From NCBI RefSeq assembly GCF_900128905.1, contig NZ_FQTV01000003.1, positions 124,001 to 188,000 on the forward strand: a DNA stretch of 64,000 nucleotides, written 5' to 3'. This document shows, in pieces, positions 38,860-47,203 of the stretch; positions within the stretch are counted from its first letter, which is position 1; each line of letters begins with the position of its first letter. The position numbers and the translations under genes are program-made. Under the pieces are notes generated by a model, which was not told the DNA's origin, did no database searches, and worked only from the letters and a program-made list of their open reading frames with translations. The stretch comes from Bacteroides luti (GTDB lineage Bacteria; Bacteroidota; Bacteroidia; Bacteroidales; Bacteroidaceae).

Positions 38860-39082
38860 AGCTATTCTACGTTTAAATGATACAAATTAGTTTTTTTAGC
38901 CCCATTCAATACAACATACTACTATTGAACAGTTTGATGTTTAAAAGATACAGGTTTGTTTTCAACCCCGTAATGGTCATTAAATGAGACAATCTATTCT
39001 ATATTTAAAAGTTAGTAGTCTATTTTCATTCCCATACCAGCCATTAAATGAAACGAGTTATTCTATCTTTAAAAGTCTAAAA
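38860..39082. repeat. About four degenerate 65-bp tandem units
   Basis: The string CTATTCTayrTTTAAA recurs, degenerate, at about 38862, 38932, 38994 and 39058, with AAATGAnACnA-like sequence between. Spacing is 62-70 bases. The region between the nuo terminator and the GH2 stop contains no gene. The units have diverged too far for recent slippage. Confidence 0.55.
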
Positions 39083-39087
39083 CCGGA

Positions 39088-41958
39088 TTAAAATTCACCC
39101 AACTTTGAATTAATCTTAATAATAGAGCTTTGTATTCCACCGGAAGTAGCTTTCAAAGTTATTTCCCCTTCACTTTTTGAAGACTTCACGATGATCTGAG
39201 CATATCCACTGAACAATTTCCTTTTCCACTGAGTTGCAGGATTATAGATTTTTATTTCTCCGGGATTAGTGCTTATCTCTTCCCAGCTAACTTTCTTAAC
39301 AATAGGTTTACCCACGAAAACAACTATATTCTCACCCTTTTTCAAGATATTATGATCTAGTACATAAACCTGATCAGGATTATCTCGTTTAACAACTTCG
39401 GCCAGTAGTTTGCCATTTACATAAAGTGATTGATTTTCTGTCAGACTTTTTGCATAAAATGTAATTTCTGTCTTCTCATTAAAATCGGGTAAAAAGAAGG
39501 AGCCTTTAATGATTAGGTTCTTTGAAAAATCATATTCACCATAACCTTTTTCGAAAGCGTTCTTCCAATCCGCATCTGTATTCTCTATAATCTTATCAAT
39601 ACTTTGCGAAGAAGAGGATTGCATAAATTTTAATCCAGAAACCGAAGCTCTTTGTACTGATTCCACAAATTGTTCCGGATCGTGAGAAGCAGGATCACCA
39701 TTGCCAACACCAATAATTTTGCCCGGGCCATCGAGTGTAAACTCAATCTCATTGTCGGCCGTTGGAACCATTCGGTTTTTATTATCATTTACCTGCACAG
39801 TAATAACGGAAACATCCTGACCGTCTGCTTTAATTTGGGTTCTATCTGCAGAAAGAACAATTTTAGCAGGAACATCAGTCGTTTCTACTTGCTGAGCTAC
39901 CACCATTTTATTGTTAGTAAATCCTTTGGCCTGAAGAGTTCCCGGTTGGTAAGTAACCATCCAGTCAATATGACCATTTTTCGGCATTGTCTTTTTACCC
40001 AGACTTTTCTTATTCAAGACCAATTCTACTTCATCAGCATTGCTATAAATAGTCACTTTAATCTCTTTTCCTTCGTTGCCTTTCCAGTTCCAATGAGGCA
40101 TAATATGCATCACCGGTTTATTGGTCCACCACGATTTCAAATAGTAAAATATATCTTTCGGGAAACCACAAAGGTCAACAAGTCCGAACTCTGAATTCAC
40201 AGCCGGCCATACCAGCGGATTGGCCTCACCGCGATAATCAAAACCTGTCCAGAAAAAAAGACCGGCAAGGAATGGGCGTTCCAGATAGAACTTCCATCCT
40301 GATTCTGTTCCCACATTTTCGGGCATACGATTAGTTGCTGCCATACGTCCGTTGGCACGATCGTCCGCATAAACGCCACGTGTTCCTATCGTATTGCTTT
40401 CTTCAGTACCGATGCCACATTGCCATGGAAACTTTTTATGATGAACATCAATATCACCCTGCACTATATAATTATAACCCATAACCTGCATTGTCTGTCC
40501 ACTGCCATTGTCCCATCCACCGGACACGGCAGCTGTAAATGCACGAGATGAATCGACTTTCTGTGCATACTCCTGCATTGTTTTGGTTATCCTTGCTCCT
40601 TTTTCATTCCCCTCTATTTTCCATTCTTCATTACCCAACGACCAAATTACAATAGATGGATGATTCCTGTCTCGAACCATGAAGCGTTTAAGTAAATCAA
40701 AATGCTCCTGATTAATTCCCATCAGCCTGTTTTCGTCAAGAACCAACATTCCCAATCGGTCGCAAGCATCAAGAAAATCGGATGTGGCTGGGTTATGAGA
40801 AGTCCGAATTGCGTTGCAGCCCATTTCCTTAAGCTTCATAATACGAAACTCCTGCAAAGCATCGGGAATTGCAGTACCTACACCGGCATGATCCTGATGG
40901 TTATTAACACCTTTGATTTTTACATTCTTGCCATTGAGGAAGAATCCCTTGTTTGGATCGAAGCGAACCGTACGGATTCCTACATTCGTATTGTAACAAT
41001 CAACAGTCTTTCCATCCTGCTTCACCAGCGTTTCAAGACGATAGAGATAAGGAGATTCAATGGACCAGAGTTTTGGATTTTCTACCTTCAGCTTCTGGAA
41101 GAAAGTATTATCCAGATTTCCTTCCAAAGAGAGAAAATTATACGTCTGACTGGCAACCGCAAGATTGGATGCATCGAACAATGTTTGTTCTATGGTAAAT
41201 TTTGCAGTTTCGGGATATTGATTTTCAACTGTTGTACGAATTGTTAGCTCAGCATTATTGTCCTTCAATTCAGAAGTTACAAAGGTTCCATACTGAGCAA
41301 CATGCAGTCTGTCTGTTTTATTAAGCCACACATGTCTGTATATTCCGGCACCTTCATAATACCAGCCTTCTTCAATGCTTGCATCAGCGCGCACCGTTAC
41401 AACATTTTCTCCACCATAATTCAGATAGTCTGTTATATCATAAACTGAAGAAGCATAACCACTTGGCTCGTTTCCCACATAGAAGCCGTTTACCCAGACC
41501 GTTGAATTGCGATGAATGCCGTCGAACTGAATACTAATCTTTTTTCCAAGATCGGATGTCGGGATCTGAAATCTTTTTCGGTACCATCCAACTGAAGTTT
41601 CAGGGTATTTCCATCCTATAGTTTTATAGCCATGACTGTGACTAGCCTCAGCAGAAAAAGGAAGTTCCACCGCCCAATCGTGAGGTATATCTACTTCGCG
41701 CCAGGTTCTATCTTCAAATTCCGGAGCAGCTGCGCCATCGCCATAACCGGTTTTAGCAAAATAAGTAAAATAGCTTGTTCCGTTCGAAAAATCTTTTGCA
41801 TAGTCTTTTGCATGACCTAACGCAAAACGCCATCCAAAGTCCATTGAAAGATGTTCACGTTCACTACCAACCACATTATTCGTATTACTATTCTGTGAAA
41901 AGCAAGGTAGAACAAACGCACAAATAAAAAGAGTCTGTAGTATTGATTTAAGTTTCAT
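39088..41958 (-). CDS. GH2 beta-galactosidase-type glycosidase, secreted
   Basis: 956-residue glycoside hydrolase family 2 protein with N-terminal signal peptide (LFICAFVLPCFS). Order: jelly-roll sugar-binding domain (DIPHDWAVELPF, HRNSTVWVNGFYVG), Ig-like domain, TIM barrel with NHQDHAGVGTAIPD, EMGCNAIRTSHNP and WSLGNEEW (acid/base Glu), then FFWTGFDYRGE. C-terminal DUF4982 and further beta-sandwich modules follow, e.g. VLSADRTQIKADGQDVSVITV. Expected in the periplasm removing beta-linked galactose or a related terminal sugar. It follows the mannan operon on the same strand but beyond a terminator (41991-42028), so it depends on readthrough or an unrecognised promoter. The exact sugar is uncertain. 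Confidence 0.88.
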   Translation of the reverse strand: MKLKSILQTLFICAFVLPCFSQNSNTNNVVGSEREHLSMDFGWRFALGHAKDYAKDFSNGTSYFTYFAKTGYGDGAAAPEFEDRTWREVDIPHDWAVELPFSAEASHSHGYKTIGWKYPETSVGWYRKRFQIPTSDLGKKISIQFDGIHRNSTVWVNGFYVGNEPSGYASSVYDITDYLNYGGENVVTVRADASIEEGWYYEGAGIYRHVWLNKTDRLHVAQYGTFVTSELKDNNAELTIRTTVENQYPETAKFTIEQTLFDASNLAVASQTYNFLSLEGNLDNTFFQKLKVENPKLWSIESPYLYRLETLVKQDGKTVDCYNTNVGIRTVRFDPNKGFFLNGKNVKIKGVNNHQDHAGVGTAIPDALQEFRIMKLKEMGCNAIRTSHNPATSDFLDACDRLGMLVLDENRLMGINQEHFDLLKRFMVRDRNHPSIVIWSLGNEEWKIEGNEKGARITKTMQEYAQKVDSSRAFTAAVSGGWDNGSGQTMQVMGYNYIVQGDIDVHHKKFPWQCGIGTEESNTIGTRGVYADDRANGRMAATNRMPENVGTESGWKFYLERPFLAGLFFWTGFDYRGEANPLVWPAVNSEFGLVDLCGFPKDIFYYLKSWWTNKPVMHIMPHWNWKGNEGKEIKVTIYSNADEVELVLNKKSLGKKTMPKNGHIDWMVTYQPGTLQAKGFTNNKMVVAQQVETTDVPAKIVLSADRTQIKADGQDVSVITVQVNDNKNRMVPTADNEIEFTLDGPGKIIGVGNGDPASHDPEQFVESVQRASVSGLKFMQSSSSQSIDKIIENTDADWKNAFEKGYGEYDFSKNLIIKGSFFLPDFNEKTEITFYAKSLTENQSLYVNGKLLAEVVKRDNPDQVYVLDHNILKKGENIVVFVGKPIVKKVSWEEISTNPGEIKIYNPATQWKRKLFSGYAQIIVKSSKSEGEITLKATSGGIQSSIIKINSKLGEF

Positions 41959-41990
41959 CTTTAAAAAATTAAGTATAACAAAAGAATTCT

Positions 41991-42028
41991 AAAAAAATAA
42001 GATCAGGGTATATTTCACCCCTGATCTT
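41991..42028 (-). terminator. Terminator after the cellobiose 2-epimerase gene
   Basis: AAGATCAGGG (41999-42008) pairs with CCCTGATCTT (42019-42028). On the minus strand it is followed by ATTTTTTTA. It closes the GH3/GH26-GH130-symporter-epimerase operon. Confidence 0.85.
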
Positions 42029-42046
42029 ACTTACCACTAAATTACC

Positions 42047-43237
42047 TTATTGAAATCGCCCTAATAATTCCATGCACATACGTCCGTTATGGTACGGACA
42101 TTTCCAGAAGCCTGCTTTATCGTCAATAGTATTAATAGTTCCATCGGCTTTCAGGCTCCAGAACCATTCACCATTTTTACTGTCGATAAGATGCTTCTTA
42201 ATAAAATTCCAGCATTGCAAAGCCTTCTCAAGAGCGTCTTCATTGTTGAAATATTCATAGAGATTAATATATCCTACTACCGTTTCTGCCTGAACCCACC
42301 AATGTCGATCGGCATCAACTTCACCTGTTTCTGTATTTTTCTCGTAAATCATGCCTCCATCCGCTTGAAGTCCTTCACCCGCGGCATTAGCAATTAGTGG
42401 AACAATGGCCTCTACCCTCTTTAATAACGTTTCATCTTCAAGAACCAGAGCAGCTTCGTGAATAAGCCAGGAAGCTTCAATATCATGTCCGTAAGAAATT
42501 ATATGATCTTTTCCATTCCAGTTTTCATCAAAGAACAACCTCAAATGATTGGTTTCTTTATTTAATATCTTATCAAGAAAGACCTCTACCAGATTCTTTA
42601 TTTGCTTTCTGAGTTCATCATTTTTCCACACCCGGTAAAGGTTTGTGTAAGGTTCAAGAATATGAAGATGCGTATTCATCGTTTTCTTTTCGTTGGCGTC
42701 TTTCTCGCTAAGACGCATATCTTCAATCTCATTCCATTCACGTGTCAACGCTTCCAGATATCCATTTTTCTCCTTATCAAAACTATGCTCCTCTATAGAT
42801 TTGAATAACATAATGGCATAATCAAGTGCTTCTCTATCGCCCGTTGCTCTGTGATACTCGCTCAGTCCGTAAATGGCAAAGCCAAGCGCATAAATCTGCT
42901 TCTTAGTATCCAGCGGATTTCCTTTATTATCGAGCGACCAATAGATTCCGCCAAATCGTTTATCATAGAATTTATCAATGAGATATCGTTTGGCACGAGT
43001 AGCCATTTCCCAAGACTCACTTGATTTCAGTAAACGATAGGCAGATGAGTAAGTCCACAAAATGCGGGCATTAAGTATGGCTCCTTTTTCTGCTTCCGGC
43101 ATTAGTTTCTCGTCGCCGGTCATTCGTCCATAGAAACCACCATTTTCATGATCCTGCATATTTTTCTCCCAATACGGAAGAATATTGTTTTGCAGAACAT
43201 CGAGCATTTCGGACTTTAATTCACTTATTTTGTTCAT
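42047..43237 (-). CDS. Cellobiose 2-epimerase (mannobiose epimerase)
   Basis: 396-residue (alpha/alpha)6-barrel enzyme of the N-acylglucosamine 2-epimerase superfamily. Histidine-rich catalytic segments are visible: GHDIEASWLIHEAA (about 246-259), RHWWVQAETVVGYINLY (about 317-333) and WKCPYHNGRMCMELL at the C-terminus. It should interconvert beta-1,4-mannobiose and mannosyl-glucose (also cellobiose and glucosyl-mannose) in the cytoplasm. There is no signal peptide. Its product is the substrate of the GH130 phosphorylase encoded two genes upstream. Gene order matches the B. fragilis mannan operon where this role was established. Confidence 0.92.
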   Translation of the reverse strand: MNKISELKSEMLDVLQNNILPYWEKNMQDHENGGFYGRMTGDEKLMPEAEKGAILNARILWTYSSAYRLLKSSESWEMATRAKRYLIDKFYDKRFGGIYWSLDNKGNPLDTKKQIYALGFAIYGLSEYHRATGDREALDYAIMLFKSIEEHSFDKEKNGYLEALTREWNEIEDMRLSEKDANEKKTMNTHLHILEPYTNLYRVWKNDELRKQIKNLVEVFLDKILNKETNHLRLFFDENWNGKDHIISYGHDIEASWLIHEAALVLEDETLLKRVEAIVPLIANAAGEGLQADGGMIYEKNTETGEVDADRHWWVQAETVVGYINLYEYFNNEDALEKALQCWNFIKKHLIDSKNGEWFWSLKADGTINTIDDKAGFWKCPYHNGRMCMELLGRFQ

Positions 43238-43243
43238 AGTTGT

Positions 43244-44632
43244 CTACTTTTCAATTTTACGACGTTCCTCCAGTTTCTCTGTTATTTCCTTTACTTTCTT
43301 TTCACTTAAAGGATAAAGAGAGATGAAGATAACCGAAAGAACAGTACCTACAGCCGGTAAGAAACTAAGCATCATCTTGATTCCTGATATTGCAGAGTCG
43401 GATTGAGCAACATTTGCCTTGAATCCGAAGTAACCAAGTAACCAGCCGGTTAATGCTCCTCCCAGAGTCCATCCCAGTTTTTGAGACATGGAAGAGGAAG
43501 AGAATATTAATCCGGTGGCACGGCGACCACATTTTAATTCAGAATAATCGGCAATATCGGCATACATAGACCATAAAAGCGGGAAGATAATACCGGCGCA
43601 AATGCTGATTAAAGCCTGGAATACAAATATAAGGATCAATTGATCGGCAGTAAACCAATAGAAAATAATGCTTAGAAGCGTAGCCATTGCCATTGCTGCC
43701 ATATAGGTATTTTTCTTTCCTATATGATTTGCAACCGGAGCTGCCAATGCCACACCTACCATATTTGAAGCCTGACCAAGTGCCAGATATAATGAAGTCC
43801 ACGTTACGGTTACACCCAATGATGCTATCTTAAGAGAATTGTCTTCCAGAATATAATACTTGAAATAATAGATGGTTGCTCCATCACGGATTGAGTTAAA
43901 GATCAATGCTGCAATACCTGCTCCCAATAATATCCACCAGGGACGATTACGCCACAAATCGAGTAAATCTTCTTTCAAGGTACTCTTCGCCTCTTCCTTT
44001 ACGGGAATTACACGTTCTTTTGTCAGTGCAAAACATCCCAGGAACAAAGCCACACACATAATTGCAATAACACCTACTCCATAAGTCCACCCCTGCTGAG
44101 GATTAACTGTTCCACCAATCTTTGAAAAGAATTCCACCAATGGCTGAATAATTAACAATGCAATAAAACTACCCAGATAAGCAAAGAACATACGGTAAGA
44201 AGAAAGTGTGGTACGTTCATTAGGACTCGGTGTCATTACACCCAGCAAAGAAGCATACGGCACATTGATGGTTGAATAGACCATCATCATCAGCGTGTAG
44301 GTTATATAGGCATATACCAACTTCCACTCAATACTGAAATTGGGTGTAACAAAGGTCAGCACGCCAATTATACCGAACGGAACGGCTACAAAGAGCAGGT
44401 ACGGACGGAACTTTCCCCAACGAGTATTGGTTCTGTCGGCAATTACTCCGATAACCGGATCGAGAAAGGAATCCCATACACGAGTTACTAAAAACATTGT
44501 TCCTACTGCTGCAGGAGCCAGACCATAAACGTCTGTGTAAAAATACAAAAGGAACATTCCAAATATCTTCCAGAACATGGAAGATGCCATATCTCCGAAA
44601 CCGTATCCTATTTTTTCTGATAGTTTTACCAT
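43244..44632 (-). CDS. GPH-family sugar:cation symporter
   Basis: 462-residue, 12-span inner-membrane transporter of the glycoside-pentoside-hexuronide:cation family (MelB-like). The N-terminus KIGYGFGDMASSMFWKIFG and the loop DRTNTRWGKFRPYLL are family hallmarks. The ATG at 44630-44632 is chosen; an in-frame TTG four codons upstream is less likely. It is placed between the GH130 and epimerase genes, 6 bases from the latter, so it most likely imports mannobiose or short mannooligosaccharides from the periplasm. Confidence 0.9.
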   Translation of the reverse strand: MVKLSEKIGYGFGDMASSMFWKIFGMFLLYFYTDVYGLAPAAVGTMFLVTRVWDSFLDPVIGVIADRTNTRWGKFRPYLLFVAVPFGIIGVLTFVTPNFSIEWKLVYAYITYTLMMMVYSTINVPYASLLGVMTPSPNERTTLSSYRMFFAYLGSFIALLIIQPLVEFFSKIGGTVNPQQGWTYGVGVIAIMCVALFLGCFALTKERVIPVKEEAKSTLKEDLLDLWRNRPWWILLGAGIAALIFNSIRDGATIYYFKYYILEDNSLKIASLGVTVTWTSLYLALGQASNMVGVALAAPVANHIGKKNTYMAAMAMATLLSIIFYWFTADQLILIFVFQALISICAGIIFPLLWSMYADIADYSELKCGRRATGLIFSSSSMSQKLGWTLGGALTGWLLGYFGFKANVAQSDSAISGIKMMLSFLPAVGTVLSVIFISLYPLSEKKVKEITEKLEERRKIEK

Positions 44633-44695
44633 GATGTTTTTCAAAATTAAATCTTTGTGTCAACTCTTTTGTTAACAACTTAACGATTCAATCTG

Positions 44696-45874
44696 CTATT
44701 TATTGGCTAGCAGACTAAGATTCTTTTCAATTTGTTTCTTCAATGTTTCTACCGAAGCCGAAGTGGTAAAGCCATCTTCAGGAGTATTCATGCAATAATC
44801 CACCAACTTATCAACAGTTGAGGTGGCTACATGCATACGTGTATCGGATGATGCATAATAAATAAACACGGTTCCATCTTCGTCGGCTATCCAACCGTTG
44901 CTGAACAGTACATTAGACACATCGCCAAATCTCTCTTCTCCTACAGGAGCCATGAAATATCCGGCCGGAGAAGCTATTAGTTTTGTTGGATCTTCCAGAG
45001 AAGTCATATACATATAAAGCACATAACGCAATCCGGCAGCGCATCCTCTTACTCCGTGAGCCAGATGAAGCCATCCTTTGGCGGTTTTAATGGGGTGAGG
45101 CCCTTCTCCGTTCTTCACTTCCTTTATTGTGTGATAGTAACGATGATCTATAATTTTTTCTTCTTTAATTACCGCGTGAGTCATATCATCAACCAATGCC
45201 CAGCCAATACCTCCACCGCTTCCGGCATCGATAAATCCATCTTGCGGACGGGTATATAATGCATATTTGCCATTCACGAACTCGGGATGAAGCACCACAT
45301 TACGCTGCTGACTCTTCGTTTTTAAATCGGGAAGGCGTTCCCAGGTCTTCAAATCTTTTGTGCGGGCAATACCTGCAGTAGCTGTTGCGGAAGAGAGATC
45401 TCCTACTGGAGCATTTGGGTCAAGACGTTCGGCGCAGAAAATGCCATAAATCCATCCGTCTTCGTGAGCTGTAAGGCGCATGTCGTATATATTAGTCGCA
45501 GGATCTTCCGTATCGGGCATAGTTACCGGGTAATCCCAGAAGCGGAAATTATCTATTCCATTAGGACTCTCGGCCACGGCAAAGAATGATTTACGATCTG
45601 CTCCCTCTACACGTACCACAAGAATATATTTACCGTTCCATTTTATAGCACCCGAATTCATAGCTGCATTCATTCCAATACGCTCCATGAGGTAAGGATT
45701 TGTTTCATCATTCAGGTCATATCTCCATATTACAGGAGTATGTGCAGCTGTAACAACCGGATTTTTATAGCGTATAAACAGACCATTTGTTTCTTCTACG
45801 GGTTCATTCTTTCGAGACAAGAAGACTTCGTGGTCTGCTAATAGTTTCTCGATTTTGTTGTTATACTGATTCAT
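44696..45874 (-). CDS. GH130 4-O-beta-D-mannosyl-D-glucose phosphorylase
   Basis: 392-residue five-bladed propeller enzyme of family GH130, close in length and context to the B. fragilis mannosylglucose phosphorylase. It splits Man-beta-1,4-Glc with phosphate into mannose 1-phosphate and glucose in the cytoplasm. The catalytic Asp is in NIYDMRLT (about residue 130). Phosphate-binding basic residues lie in segments such as [11 protein letters not shown] and [10 protein letters not shown]. There is no signal peptide. It sits between the mannanase and the symporter. Subfamily is judged by neighbours and overall likeness, so a mannooligosaccharide phosphorylase remains possible. Confidence 0.9.
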   Translation of the reverse strand: MNQYNNKIEKLLADHEVFLSRKNEPVEETNGLFIRYKNPVVTAAHTPVIWRYDLNDETNPYLMERIGMNAAMNSGAIKWNGKYILVVRVEGADRKSFFAVAESPNGIDNFRFWDYPVTMPDTEDPATNIYDMRLTAHEDGWIYGIFCAERLDPNAPVGDLSSATATAGIARTKDLKTWERLPDLKTKSQQRNVVLHPEFVNGKYALYTRPQDGFIDAGSGGGIGWALVDDMTHAVIKEEKIIDHRYYHTIKEVKNGEGPHPIKTAKGWLHLAHGVRGCAAGLRYVLYMYMTSLEDPTKLIASPAGYFMAPVGEERFGDVSNVLFSNGWIADEDGTVFIYYASSDTRMHVATSTVDKLVDYCMNTPEDGFTTSASVETLKKQIEKNLSLLANK

Positions 45875-45913
45875 GACAATTAAGATATTATTATTTATTA
45901 GTTGATTAGAGTC

Positions 45914-47056
45914 TTACTTATACAAGTTTTTTATATCTGAGCAAAACTTGGTTTTTGGGTAATTATAGAATTCTACAAAGTTTTTTGCCGATGCTTGTCC
46001 CGGATAAGGAGCATAGAAATGATTTGGCTTTTCGCGAGCATTACGCCATACCAAAACATAAGATATAGGATACTTATCAACAAGTGGGAAGAGAACTTCT
46101 GTCCACCAATCGGCAATAGGCAGAGCTTCCAATCCTGTTTCTGTTACAGCAATAGGCTTATTATGTTCTTTACCCAACTGTGTAAGATAGGTTAAAACTG
46201 TGGTCATTGACTTTCTGTAAGCATCTGTTCCCTGAACATCAGCAGACGGATAGCAGTCAAATCCCAGCAAGTCTACATAATTATCACCCGGATATCTTTC
46301 TATATAATCTTCTACCTTATCTTCGCCACCAGGAGAATAGGCATAAAGCAAGTTATTAACACCATGAGAGCTGAGATAATCGTGAGTCATTTTCCACAGC
46401 TCTTTATATTGTTCCGGTGTACAATGGCTTCTTCCCCACCAGAACCAACTGCCTGTATGTTCGTGCCAAGGGCGGAACAGTACCGGAACCTTTTTCCCAT
46501 CCGGGGCAGTAAGGGAGTTTAAAAAAGTAGCCAGTTTTCCTAACCAACCAATAAATTGATCGTGTTTAGCTCCGCCCGGAAGAACAGAGGTTACTACTCC
46601 GGCAGTTTTAACATCCCATGCATCTCCACCAGTTAATGGGTTATTTAAGTGCCAGCTAACGGTATTAAGTCCGCCACGAAGGTATTGTGCAATGATATCC
46701 TGACGAATTCTTTCGAAAGGAATATTATCGAGGTTTTTATCTGCACCCAGTTCTATGTGACCTAAATCCCATCCGCAAACAGCGGGATAGTCGCCGCATA
46801 CACTTTTTACGTCGGAACGATTCTGATCTCCATCCCAACCAATGCCATAAGCCGTGTCATCCTGATGACCGAACATAAATCCGTTTTCCGGAAATGACTT
46901 AAGATTCTTCAGTAAATTCTGAGTTTCCACAGTTCTTAATGAGCCTGCTTTAACTTCACTATCTGTTACTTCCTTAGCTGTACAGCATGACACAAACCCT
47001 GCTATAATTAAAGCACCGGCCGTTATACTTTTTATTTTCTGAACCATACTAATCAT
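45914..47056 (-). CDS. GH26 beta-mannanase, lipoprotein
   Basis: 380-residue glycoside hydrolase family 26 enzyme. The lipoprotein signal ends AGFVSC near residue 24, so it is anchored to the envelope. The TIM barrel shows VSWHLNNPLTGG, LFRPWHEHTGSWFWWG with the acid/base Glu, and IAVTETGLEALP with the nucleophile Glu. It hydrolyses beta-1,4-mannan backbones, releasing mannobiose for the downstream genes. A second ATG three codons into the frame is also a possible start. It is followed by GH130 after 39 bases. Confidence 0.93.
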   Translation of the reverse strand: MISMVQKIKSITAGALIIAGFVSCCTAKEVTDSEVKAGSLRTVETQNLLKNLKSFPENGFMFGHQDDTAYGIGWDGDQNRSDVKSVCGDYPAVCGWDLGHIELGADKNLDNIPFERIRQDIIAQYLRGGLNTVSWHLNNPLTGGDAWDVKTAGVVTSVLPGGAKHDQFIGWLGKLATFLNSLTAPDGKKVPVLFRPWHEHTGSWFWWGRSHCTPEQYKELWKMTHDYLSSHGVNNLLYAYSPGGEDKVEDYIERYPGDNYVDLLGFDCYPSADVQGTDAYRKSMTTVLTYLTQLGKEHNKPIAVTETGLEALPIADWWTEVLFPLVDKYPISYVLVWRNAREKPNHFYAPYPGQASAKNFVEFYNYPKTKFCSDIKNLYK

Positions 47057-47108
47057 ATTTACTAATTATTCGTGGAATGTTTTTCGAGAACTGCCCTGAC
47101 ATTTAAAT

Positions 47109-47189
47109 CGAGTTGCGCAGGTCGATCTAGCGAGTTGTGCAGGTCGCGTTTTCGAGTTGCGCAGCTCGTTTTCATGACCTGCGCAACTC
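47109..47189. repeat. Three 16-bp repeats at exact 22-bp spacing plus one inverted copy
   Basis: CGAGTTGCGCAGGTCG or a one-base variant begins at 47109, 47131 and 47153, and its complement GACCTGCGCAACTC lies at 47176-47189. The inverted copy can pair perfectly with the first unit or with one mismatch to the third (8-base loop). The block is G/C-rich in an A/T-rich setting and lies 15 bases after the GH3 stop. No T-run follows, so it is not a normal terminator. Confidence 0.75.
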
Positions 47190-47203
47190 ACACTAAACAT
47201 TCT

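Noticed and set aside
47109..47189. CRISPR array
   Set aside because: The spacers between the 16-bp repeats are only 6 bases, one unit is inverted, and no cas gene is present.
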